Assembly (NCBI RefSeq): GCF_000732195.1 | Contig: NZ_JNNU01000015.1 | Coordinates: forward strand, 62,001-126,000 | Direction: 5' to 3' | Origin: Neorhizobium vignae | GTDB lineage: Bacteria > Pseudomonadota > Alphaproteobacteria > Rhizobiales > Rhizobiaceae | DNA length: 64,000 bases | Part shown: one piece after another, positions 33,978 to 41,082 of the stretch | How the letters are laid out: every line of letters begins with the position of its first letter | How positions within the stretch are numbered: position 1 is the stretch's first letter | Notes under the pieces: model-generated | The model's input: the letters and a program-made list of their open reading frames with translations, nothing else | Database searches by the model: none | Told to the model about the DNA's origin: nothing | Made by a program: the position numbers and the translations under genes

Positions 33978-35285
33978 TCAAGCGGCTGCCGAAGCGGTCG
34001 CGTCGGAGAACGCTGCCTCGATCGAAGCCTCGAGAATGGCTAGCCCTTCATCCAGAACCTCCCACTCGATGGTGAGCGGCGGCAGCAAACGGATCACATT
34101 GAAGCGTGTCCCGCAAGACAGGAGGATCAGGCCGCGTGCCTCCGCTTCCGCAATGATGCGGTTGGTGAGAGCGGGCGACGCTGCCTTCGACTGGCGGTCT
34201 TCGACCAGTTCGAACGCCACCATGGCACCGAGGCCGCGCACGTCGCCGATATGTTCCATGCCCTGGCGGGAGGGGATCATGGTCAGCCGCTCAGTGATCC
34301 GGCGGCCGACTTCGGCGGCGCGTTCGCAGAGCTTTTCATCCTCCAACACGTCGAGTACGGCATTGGCGGCGGCGACGCTCAGCGGATTGCCGGCATAGGT
34401 GCCACCGAGCCCGCCCGGATGGGCTGCGTTCATGATCTCGGCCTTGCCGGTGACGGCCGAAAGCGGGAAGCCGCCGGCCAGACCCTTTGCCATGGTGATC
34501 ATGTCCGGCTTCACGCCGGCATGTTCGAAACCGAACATCCGGCCGGTGCGGGCCATGCCGGCCTGGATCTCGTCGGCGATCAGCACGATGCCGTATTTAT
34601 CCGCGACGTCGCGAAGGTGGACGAGGAATTCCCTCGGTGCGACGTTGAAGCCGCCTTCGCCCTGGACCGGCTCGACGATGAAGGCCGCAATCCGCTCCGG
34701 ATCGACATCGGCCGCAAACAGCCGTTCGAGTCCGGCGATCGCCTCCTCGGTCGAGAAACCGAGATAGGGGGTGGGGAAGGGCGCATGGTAGATGTCGGCC
34801 GGGAAGGGGCCGAAATTCTTCTTGTAGGGCATGACCTTGCCGGTCAACGCCATGCCGAGCATCGTGCGGCCGTGGAAGGCACCCGAAAAGGCGATGATGC
34901 CGGCGCGGCCGGTATAGGCGCGGGCGATCTTCACGGCATTTTCGACCGCCTCGGCGCCGGTCGTCACCAGCATGGTGCGGTTTTCAGCTCCGGTCGGCGC
35001 CAGGGCGTTCAGCCGCTCGGCGAGCCTGACATAACCTTCGTAGGGCGCGACGTGGAAGCAGGTATGGGTGAAATGTTCGGCCTGCTCGGCGACGGCGCGC
35101 ATGACGGACGGATGCCGATGGCCGGTATTGTTGACCGCGATGCCGGCGGCGAAATCGATGAAGCGCTTGCCATCGACGTCCCAGAGCTGTGCGTTCAGGG
35201 CTTTCTGGGCGAAGATGCCCCGGGTTCCGACGCCGCCCGCCACGGCGGCTTTCTGGCGGGACTGCAGATCTGCTGAAATGGTCAT
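33978..35285 (-). CDS. Class III aminotransferase, 4-aminobutyrate type
   Basis: 435-residue class III PLP aminotransferase. RFIDFAAGIAVNNTGHRHP and MLVTTGAEAVENAVKIARAYTGR are standard. VLIADEIQAGMARTGRMFGFEHAG carries the cofactor Asp, and the PLP lysine is in MITMAKGLAGGFPLS near residue 264. Length and motifs fit GabT (4-aminobutyrate to succinate semialdehyde) or a close omega-aminotransferase. It lies 73 bp after an XRE-cupin regulator gene; such regulators (PuuR type) control putrescine and GABA use. gabT is a reasonable guess, but the amine substrate is not fixed by sequence. Confidence 0.85.
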   Translation of the reverse strand: MTISADLQSRQKAAVAGGVGTRGIFAQKALNAQLWDVDGKRFIDFAAGIAVNNTGHRHPSVMRAVAEQAEHFTHTCFHVAPYEGYVRLAERLNALAPTGAENRTMLVTTGAEAVENAVKIARAYTGRAGIIAFSGAFHGRTMLGMALTGKVMPYKKNFGPFPADIYHAPFPTPYLGFSTEEAIAGLERLFAADVDPERIAAFIVEPVQGEGGFNVAPREFLVHLRDVADKYGIVLIADEIQAGMARTGRMFGFEHAGVKPDMITMAKGLAGGFPLSAVTGKAEIMNAAHPGGLGGTYAGNPLSVAAANAVLDVLEDEKLCERAAEVGRRITERLTMIPSRQGMEHIGDVRGLGAMVAFELVEDRQSKAASPALTNRIIAEAEARGLILLSCGTRFNVIRLLPPLTIEWEVLDEGLAILEASIEAAFSDATASAAA

Positions 35286-35324
35286 GACGATATCCCCTGG
35301 GGTCGATGACCTAAGCTATAGTCC

Positions 35325-35342
35325 TGCTCATTATTTTGAGCA
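35325..35342. promoter_or_regulatory. Palindrome in the regulator-aminotransferase spacer
   Basis: TGCTCA-TTATTT-TGAGCA is a perfect 6+6 inverted repeat 40 bp upstream of the aminotransferase start. On the minus strand a TATAGC box follows. The half-site ATTTTGAGC recurs at 36008-36016, upstream of the XRE-cupin gene, as expected for an autoregulated local regulator (inference). Confidence 0.45.
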
Positions 35343-35358
35343 AGAGGCATTCGAAAAA

Positions 35359-35943
35359 TCAGAGATAGGGCGGCGAGCAAGCTGAAATGACGATCGTCTG
35401 CCGATCCGAGAGGTTGCGGAATCGGTGAGGCATGCGACTGTCGAAGAGGTAGGCCTCGCCGGCTTTGAGGACGCGAACGTCGTCGCCGACCGTCACTTCC
35501 AGCTCGCCCTCGACCACATAGCCGCCTTCCGAGGACGCATGCTGCAGCCGTGTTTCGCCGGTGTCCGCATGGGGGCCGTAGATCTCGTGGAGGATCTGCA
35601 GGTTATGCGCCCGCGCATCGCCGATCTGGCGAAAGATCAGCGCGCCGTCACCGCCTGCAATCGGCGATGCGGCAACCTTCGAAGTCAGGTCGACCAGTTC
35701 ATGTGCCGAGAAGAACGGGCCTTTCGGCGGGCTGCGTTCCGGCTCGAAAAAATCACCCATGCCGACGCCGAGACCGTTCAGGATCTTGCGAAGCGTTGAA
35801 ACGGAAGGGCTGACCTTGTTGGTCTCGACATTGGATATCTGCGCGTGCGGGACACCCGCCCTTTCGGCGAGCTGGCGCTGCGAAAGGCCGGCGGCCGCGC
35901 GCATGGCGTTGAGGCGTGCACCGATGTCGAACTTTTCATCCAT
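35359..35943 (-). CDS. XRE family regulator with cupin domain (PuuR-like)
   Basis: 194 residues. The N-terminal HTH (about 8-62: LNAMRAAAGLSQRQLAERAGVPHAQISNVE) is joined to a C-terminal cupin (about 110-190: SEGGYVVEGELEVTVGDDVRVLKAGEAYLF, ending PHRFRNLSDRQT). The domain order and length match PuuR-type repressors of polyamine and GABA catabolism. It is the first gene before the aminotransferase on the minus strand. Confidence 0.88.
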   Translation of the reverse strand: MDEKFDIGARLNAMRAAAGLSQRQLAERAGVPHAQISNVETNKVSPSVSTLRKILNGLGVGMGDFFEPERSPPKGPFFSAHELVDLTSKVAASPIAGGDGALIFRQIGDARAHNLQILHEIYGPHADTGETRLQHASSEGGYVVEGELEVTVGDDVRVLKAGEAYLFDSRMPHRFRNLSDRQTIVISACSPPYL

Positions 35944-36235
35944 CTCAAATGTCCCGGCTGTTCGGGTCGGTTATGCCGTGGATCGGGATCGTGATCAACT
36001 GGATGATATTTTGAGCGCCATGGTCCCAGGGCGCCACCGGTGCATGACCGCTCGCGGTGGTGGCCGCGATCGACCGCCGTGGATATCAATGGAGCGCTGT
36101 CCCGCCTGAAGTGGTCCATTCTCTCCATCAGCCACGAGGCCGATAGGCCTATCGATATAGCTCATTTGGTGCAACTGCCCGCGACTCACGCGCGTGTTAT
36201 CCTTGCTGCCCTGCGGATCAGAGAGGATTTCGCTC
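35944..36235. other. Intergenic region upstream of the XRE-cupin gene
   Basis: 292 bp between divergent genes. It contains the half-site ATTTTGAGC (36008-36016) shared with the aminotransferase promoter and a perfect 14-bp palindrome CGATAGGCCTATCG (36141-36154). No gene is supported here. Confidence 0.5.
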
Positions 36236-36481
36236 ATGTTCAGGTGCGGAGACTGCAAGGACACGGGCTGGGTTTGCGAAGCTCATCCTGCCAAACCGTA
36301 TACCGGTACCCGATGCTGCGGCTGCGGCGCGGTTGAAATGCCATGTCCCCGCTGTCTCGCGTTTCAGGACCTGGACAAATATCCCGAGGTGGCGCGGGTC
36401 TTGCCGAAGCTGCCTGGCGTCGGGATCCCCTTGGTTCAAGGTTTCGCTGAGCGCTCCGATGTAGCGCAAACCCGCACCTGA
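36236..36481 (+). CDS. Small Cys-rich (CxxC) protein
   Basis: 81 residues. The N-terminal MFRCGDCKDTGWVCEAHPAK contains the first CxxC, followed by TRCCGCGAVEMPCPRC with further pairs. This looks like a small zinc-binding protein of a type widespread in Rhizobiales with the 'DTGWVCEAHP' signature and no known function. The ATG at 36236 is chosen because conservation starts there; an earlier ATG at 36194 adds an unrelated leader. Confidence 0.65.
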   Translation: MFRCGDCKDTGWVCEAHPAKPYTGTRCCGCGAVEMPCPRCLAFQDLDKYPEVARVLPKLPGVGIPLVQGFAERSDVAQTRT

Positions 36482-36593
36482 ATGCTGAGTTTTCCTTTTA
36501 GAAAACCTGCGCGCTAGCAAAAAAATCTTCCGAATTTTCCGAAGGGAACTTTGCACATCAATATTTGTTTCCTCCTGCCTGGAGGTGCGATGT

Positions 36594-36869
36594 ATGGCAG
36601 TGTTTCTGGTTATATTGGAATTCGAGAAGATTGAGTCATACAATCGGGCGCGCAAAAGGATTCAGCCGCTTGTAACCTGCAAGTTATCCGGAACTGCATG
36701 GTTGGTAGAGTTTGACGGAGATGCTGTCGAACTGCAGCGATATCTTGAGGAATTTATCCTCCAGAATGACAGCTTGTTCATTTCGGCGCTGAACCATGAC
36801 TGGTCGAGTATCAATATGCATGCGGCAAGGCGCTGGCTTGCGGAGAGGCATGCGATCGGCCTTAAGTGA
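36594..36869 (+). CDS. Small protein resembling the SinR/Cas2-like fold
   Basis: 91 residues. The strand-helix-strand layout is MAVFLVILEFEK, NRARKRIQPL, GTAWLVEFDGDAVELQRYLEEF and NDSLFISALNHDWSS. It resembles the short SinR-type proteins with a Cas2-like ferredoxin fold, where an N-terminal strand, a TWLV strand and an 'ND.LFV' strand recur. No CRISPR array or cas gene is present. GGAGGTG (36581-36587) sits six bases before the ATG at 36594. The function is unknown, and the family link is a pattern judgement. Confidence 0.6.
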   Translation: MAVFLVILEFEKIESYNRARKRIQPLVTCKLSGTAWLVEFDGDAVELQRYLEEFILQNDSLFISALNHDWSSINMHAARRWLAERHAIGLK

Positions 36870-37105
36870 TCACCCGCAAAGCCGGCGGCTGCGAAGATTT
36901 AAAGTCCCATTTCTATGGTAAGCTGCCAATTCCGGATTGACCGGAACCCTGAGTAATTTATATATTTCCCAATGTTCTGATTGAGCCTAGTCGCAGATCG
37001 GGAGATGTGGGAGTAGACGCTTGAAGGTTGTCAGCGCCGCTTCTGCCACGGGTTGGATTCGCAGTTTCAAGTGGCCGCCACGCTATCCCCGGGAGGTTGG
37101 GTTCG

Positions 37106-37372
37106 ATGGTGAGATATTTCCTGAATGTCGATCTGAAAGACGGCTTTATTCCCGATACCGAGGGCCTCGACTTCCTCGATATCGAGAGAGCCACGGCCGA
37201 AGTCATCTCTGGAATGAGAGACATCGTCGTCGAACATATTCAGCAGGGCGAAGTCCTGGCTTTGCGGGCCATTTCCATCACTGACGATGCCGGCCATCTC
37301 ATTTCGATCGTCACGCTGGCCGACGCTCTCAACGGCTTCCTGCCCGGCATAGCGGTGCCGGGCCTCGGGTAA
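37106..37372 (+). CDS. DUF6894-type small protein
   Basis: 88 residues. MVRYFLNVDLKDGFIPDTEG, then LDFLDIERATAEVISGMRDI and ALRAISITDDAGHLISIVTLADAL, fits the DUF6894 pattern (RYFFHV..G...D.EG...D...A..EA). This family is common in Rhizobiales and has no known role. GGGAGG at 37090-37095 supports the ATG at 37106; the open frame extends upstream but without the motif. Confidence 0.75.
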   Translation: MVRYFLNVDLKDGFIPDTEGLDFLDIERATAEVISGMRDIVVEHIQQGEVLALRAISITDDAGHLISIVTLADALNGFLPGIAVPGLG

Positions 37373-37386
37373 CGCCTTGCTGAGGT

Positions 37387-37920
37387 TTAGGTGGGGAAGC
37401 CGTAACGTTCGGTGATGTCCCAGAACATCCTGTTGATCGCGACGAGCGAATTGATGCTTTCCCGGATCCGGCCGATCTCGCGCGCATCGAGCTCCTCGAT
37501 CTTTCCGTATTTGATCTCGTCCCTGCTTTCGAAGATCCGCATCGATTGCGTGATGTTGCGGCCGCTGTCGGGATCGAATGAATAAATGCAGTGATTGTAT
37601 TTGTTGCGAAGCTTGGCTTCCTCAGAAAGGCGACGAGTGGCCTCCAGGATTTCCTTGCGGCAGACGGGCGCGGTCTTGCGCATCTTGGTCAGCCGTTCCA
37701 CGAGATCGACCCGGGCCCGGGTCGTATTCAAGGTCAGGAAGATGACGATCGCCGTTTCCTTGTCCACCTTGGCAAGGCCTGCGATCATGTGGATCAGCAG
37801 GCTTTCCGTATTGGTCCAGGTATAGTTCAGCTGCCCGATCAGGAGCAGGATGTCCTGGAGCCTAGTACTTGTCGCCTGAGAGGGAGCGGCCGTCCTGGCC
37901 ACGGTTCGAGTCGCCTGCAT
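37387..37920 (-). CDS. Hypothetical protein with HEPN-like features
   Basis: 177 residues, mostly alpha-helical. TNTESLLIHMIAGL and LNTTRARVDLVERLTKM are followed by RNKYNH at 105-110, an R-x4-H motif like the catalytic motif of HEPN RNases. The helix order (helix with WTNTE, long helix, then R-x4-H) agrees with HEPN-type proteins, but the assignment is tentative. It overlaps the 3' end of the upstream LuxR-type gene by 59 bases on the same strand and is probably co-transcribed. A toxin, RNA-processing or structural role is possible; no clear antitoxin gene is adjacent. Confidence 0.6.
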   Translation of the reverse strand: MQATRTVARTAAPSQATSTRLQDILLLIGQLNYTWTNTESLLIHMIAGLAKVDKETAIVIFLTLNTTRARVDLVERLTKMRKTAPVCRKEILEATRRLSEEAKLRNKYNHCIYSFDPDSGRNITQSMRIFESRDEIKYGKIEELDAREIGRIRESINSLVAINRMFWDITERYGFPT

Positions 37921-38674
37921 TGCCGGTCGTATCCTTGCGCCTATATTCGAAATAGAGAGCTACGACTTCCGTTCTGTTATGCACGCCGAGCTTGGTGATG
38001 ATGTTGTGGATATGAATCTTCACGGTATGTTCGGATAGACCGAGCGCGGCCGCGATGATCTTGTTCTGATTGCCCATGGCCATCCGGACAAGAATTTCGT
38101 TCTCGCGTTTTGTCAGCTTTTCGATCGCCGGCTTGCCGGCCTGATATAAGGCTGGCTTGAGATCCGCCGGCTCTTCGCCTTCGAGAGGTGCGTTTCTCTG
38201 GGCCCGGTAAGCTGTGGAAGGGAAATATGTGCCACCCTTCAATATGATCCGCAGGCCTGACAGGAAAACGTCGAGATTGACGTTGAACGGCAGGATGCCC
38301 TGGACGATTTCGAGCTCTTTCGCCCTTCGATGATCGGAGGCTATCTCGCCGTCATCGGTACCCATCAGCGCAAGGGTCGCAGCAGGATGGTGTCGGGCGA
38401 GCTCCGGCCAGTACTCGGCGAGAGCGGAGGCAAGGCGGACATCCGCCAGCACGAGCTGGACGGGATTGTCGAATTCCACCGAGGCCAGTTTCAGGTCGGG
38501 AACCGTCTTGACGCTGAGCCACGGAAACTCGCTTTCGATGGCCGCCGTCATCGCGGTGGAGATTGTCCCGGGTGAGCAGATGAAGAGGAGTGTTCGGATC
38601 GCATTCATTCGCTTCAAGGCGTTTGTCGCCAGATCCAAGCCGACATGTTGTGAAAGACCATGCGGAATTTGCAT
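37862..38674 (-). CDS. LuxR-type regulator with pseudo-receiver domain
   Basis: 270 residues. The N-terminal half (about 20-150) looks like a response-regulator receiver: RTLLFICSPGTISTAMTAAI, then LVLADVRLASALAEYWPELA with an Asp at the expected strand end. The acidic pair at the first strand is absent, so phosphorylation is doubtful. The C-terminal HTH (about 190-247) reads KLTKRENEILVRMAMGNQNK and LSEHTVKIHIHNIITKLGVH. The start at 38674 follows GGAGGGGG. It is divergent from the type I secretion locus and is its likely regulator (inference). Confidence 0.82.
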   Translation of the reverse strand: MQIPHGLSQHVGLDLATNALKRMNAIRTLLFICSPGTISTAMTAAIESEFPWLSVKTVPDLKLASVEFDNPVQLVLADVRLASALAEYWPELARHHPAATLALMGTDDGEIASDHRRAKELEIVQGILPFNVNLDVFLSGLRIILKGGTYFPSTAYRAQRNAPLEGEEPADLKPALYQAGKPAIEKLTKRENEILVRMAMGNQNKIIAAALGLSEHTVKIHIHNIITKLGVHNRTEVVALYFEYRRKDTTGNAGDSNRGQDGRSLSGDKY

Positions 38675-39310
38675 GGAAATATCCCCCTCCCGTCGTTGAT
38701 CGAAAGTACACGCAAAGTGCTGCTCCGAAGATCTTATTAGGGGACGGTAAACCAAGAGCCGAATGCTGGGAATAGACCGAAGGATTTACGGAATAGATCG
38801 AATCGGCCACGAAATAGAGCCTTCAAGGTCGTTTCCAGGAGAACGGACCATGATCAGGCAGAGTTTCCTCCCCGTTGTGAATGCGTTGCTGCATACATAA
38901 GGGTAATTTCGCGTCGATTTGGTATACGTCTTCTTGGTTAGATCATTTAGCCCATATAACTATGCTCATATAGTATTCATCTGGTTGCACTAGATCGAAA
39001 TATCACCTTATTTCTTCTGCTCATTCGGGACACAGTGCTCTCATCCCGAAGCACTTGAAGAACGAGCGCTGAAGAAAGCTCGTCGGTGCAAATGTAGTGA
39101 GTATGCGATCCACGCGCCGCTCATTCCAAGTCTCTCGGGAAACTAGGGGAGAGGAAAAAAATCAGACATCACGAGAGAAAGACCGGCGAACGGTCGCGTT
39201 GACGCGCGCCTTGTCGCCAGAGGCAAATGACTCATTTCAATCGCGACGAGCAAAGATCCCAAAAAGATGAATGGCGGTCACGTCGTCGCAGTCACTAAGA
39301 GGACTGTGTG
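38675..39310. other. Long regulatory region upstream of the secretion locus
   Basis: A 636-bp spacer between the LuxR-type gene and the low-complexity cargo gene, with AT-rich patches around 38900-39020 and no supported gene. It carries three phased repeats (separate entry) and the weak inverted repeat ACTAT/ATAGT near 38960. Its size suggests complex control or a long 5' untranslated region for the cargo gene. Confidence 0.55.
38769..38818. repeat. Three helically phased GAATAGA repeats
   Basis: GGAATAGACCGAA (38769-38781) and GGAATAGATCGAA (38790-38802) are direct repeats. A weaker copy, AAATAGA (38812-38818), follows. The GAATAGA cores start at 38770, 38791 and 38812, exactly 21 bp apart (two helical turns). 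They lie about 95-145 bp upstream of the LuxR-type start and may be activator sites. Confidence 0.5.
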
Positions 39311-40963
39311 ATGGTAGATAAACGTAGCGTGTTCGACACCTTGGTCGACGATCCTGATACCCAGGAGCAGGAGCAGCAGCAGCAACAACAGGAACAGCAG
39401 CAGCAGCAGCAACAACAGGCCAGCGACCAAAGCCAGAGCCAGACGAGCGATTCGACGAACCTCAACGGCAACGGAAATGGGAACGGCAACCTGAACCTCA
39501 ACGGTAACGGCAGCCTGAACCTCAATGGCAATGGCAATTTCAACGCAAACATCAACGAGACCACTGTCACGGTCGATGTCGGTGTCAACCTTGAAGAATA
39601 CCTGCCCTCGGACGACGACTTTGCTGACGTCGATATGACGGACAGCTCGATCGACGGGATGTTCAACATCCGCATCGATGATGTGCTCAATGGCTCGCTT
39701 AACGGCGAAGGCAATGATGTCGGCAATGTCTTCAGTCAGGTCGCCAACCTCCAGGACAACGACAAGCTCGAAAGCGCCAGCGTCAGCAATAGCGGCTCGT
39801 TCGAAATGAATCCCACCGCGGAGGGTGGTTTTGCGATCGCCTCCGAAGGGATCAATGCCGGCGGCGGCGGCGGTGACGGCGGAAGCCATGCGGATGCCGA
39901 CGGCGGTGATGGCGGTAACGGCGGTACGGCGCTCGGCGGGTTCGCACTTGGCGGCGACGGCCTCGGTGGCCTGGCCGCAAGCGCTGCGATTGGCGGTGAA
40001 GGCGACGGCGGCGATGCCGACGGCGGCGACGGCGACAGCGACGCCGACAGCGGCGATGCCAACGGCGGCAACGGCAATGGTGGCGATGGCGGGCGTGGCG
40101 GCGACGGCCTCGGTCTGGGTCTTGGCCTGGGTCTCGGCCTTGGCGCAGGACTTGCATTTGCCGGTGACGGCGATAGCGGCGGCAGCAACACTTCCGGTGA
40201 CGGTGGCGACGCCGGCGACTCGGACGGCGGCGACGCCGACGAAGGCGGTGACGGCGGCGATTCCGAAGGCGGCGATGCGGGAGCTCTCGTCGGCGGAAGC
40301 TTGGGCTTCATCAACCCGATCTTCGTTGAAAACGACGGCGGCGACGGCGAAGACGCCGGTAACGGCGGGGATAGCGAAGGCGGCGACGCCGGCAACTCCG
40401 AAGGTGGTAACGGCGGCGAAGCCTCGGATGCCGGTGACGGCGGCGATGGCGGCGGTGCGCTCGGTGCCGGTCTTGGTGCCGGCTTCGGTGCCGGTCTTGG
40501 TGCCGGTTTGGGCGGTGACGGCGCAGCAGGCGGCAGTGGTACCGGTGGCGCAGCGGCATCCGGTGCGGCAACCAGCGGTGATGCTACCGGCGGTGAAGCC
40601 ACATCCGGGGCTGGCGAAGGCGGTGCGGCACTCAGTGGCGCATGGGCAGACGGCGCCGGTGGCGATGGTATCGGCGGATGGGCATTCGGCGGAGCTGGCG
40701 CAGCCGGCGGCGCGGGTGGCTGGGCCTCCACCGGTTCGGGTGCAGCCGGCGGCGATGGCGGTACCTGGGGCTCGAACAACGGCGACGATGGTTTCGTCAC
40801 CGGGACGAGTTCAGCATCGGCCGATGCCTTCATCGAAACGCACGCTTTCAACCAGGAAATCGTGATGGGTGCGAACCTGCAGCAGAACGCGATCGATATG
40901 ACGATCGTGGGCGGGAACCTCTCCAGCACGGTGGCCGGCGACGACACCGAAGATGGCGTCTAA
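39311..40963 (+). CDS. Gln/Asn/Gly/Asp-rich low-complexity protein, candidate type I secretion cargo
   Basis: 550 residues. Region 1 (about 20-50) is a Gln-rich tract. Region 2 (about 56-85) repeats NGNGNLNLNGNGSLNLN-type units. Region 3 (about 86-175) is ordinary acidic sequence with ETTVTVDVGVNLEEYLPSDD. Region 4 (about 180-490) is Gly/Asp/Ala-rich (GGDGGDADGGDGDSDADSGD) with a Gly-Leu run of about 13 residues. The C-terminal 55 residues (FNQEIVMGANLQQNAIDMTI, then GGNLSSTV) resemble the Asn-containing repeats of the next protein. There is no Sec signal and no canonical RTX nonapeptide. It starts at the ATG at 39311 after AAGAGGA. Location before an ABC exporter and HlyD adaptor suggests type I export; function may be matrix, adhesion or surface scaffold (inference). 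Confidence 0.75.
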   Translation: MVDKRSVFDTLVDDPDTQEQEQQQQQQEQQQQQQQQASDQSQSQTSDSTNLNGNGNGNGNLNLNGNGSLNLNGNGNFNANINETTVTVDVGVNLEEYLPSDDDFADVDMTDSSIDGMFNIRIDDVLNGSLNGEGNDVGNVFSQVANLQDNDKLESASVSNSGSFEMNPTAEGGFAIASEGINAGGGGGDGGSHADADGGDGGNGGTALGGFALGGDGLGGLAASAAIGGEGDGGDADGGDGDSDADSGDANGGNGNGGDGGRGGDGLGLGLGLGLGLGAGLAFAGDGDSGGSNTSGDGGDAGDSDGGDADEGGDGGDSEGGDAGALVGGSLGFINPIFVENDGGDGEDAGNGGDSEGGDAGNSEGGNGGEASDAGDGGDGGGALGAGLGAGFGAGLGAGLGGDGAAGGSGTGGAAASGAATSGDATGGEATSGAGEGGAALSGAWADGAGGDGIGGWAFGGAGAAGGAGGWASTGSGAAGGDGGTWGSNNGDDGFVTGTSSASADAFIETHAFNQEIVMGANLQQNAIDMTIVGGNLSSTVAGDDTEDGV

Positions 40964-41003
40964 ACCACACAGCTCCCTGCTTTAGGTAGAGACTTCACAT
41001 CGT

Positions 41004-41031
41004 GGACTGCGCAGACTCTCCTGCGCAGTCC
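41004..41031 (+). terminator. Intercistronic hairpin between the two cargo genes
   Basis: GGACTGCGCAG (41004-41014), loop ACTCTC, CTGCGCAGTCC (41021-41031) is a perfect 11-bp stem. No T run follows, so it may act as an attenuator or RNA-stability element that sets unequal expression of the two cargo genes. Confidence 0.55.
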
Positions 41032-41082
41032 CTCATTCCGAACGACCTGTGATGCAGGCATGCCAATATAAAGGCAGCGGTC

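Noticed and set aside
36141..36154. CGATAGGCCTATCG palindrome as a regulator site
   Set aside because: A 14-bp palindrome can arise by chance in this much sequence, and no second copy was seen; kept only as a note in the spacer entry.
36594..36869. Cas2-like small protein as a sign of a CRISPR system
   Set aside because: No repeat-spacer array and no other cas gene in the window; the resemblance is to stand-alone SinR-type proteins.
39840..40780. Gly/Asp repeats as an RTX toxin or haemolysin
   Set aside because: The spacing does not follow GGxGxDxUx nonapeptides and no enzymatic domain is visible.
39736..40947. Proline/serine-rich antisense frame opposite the Gly/Asp-rich cargo gene
   Set aside because: Pro/Ser codons are the mechanical complement of the Gly-rich repeats; no start signal or motifs.
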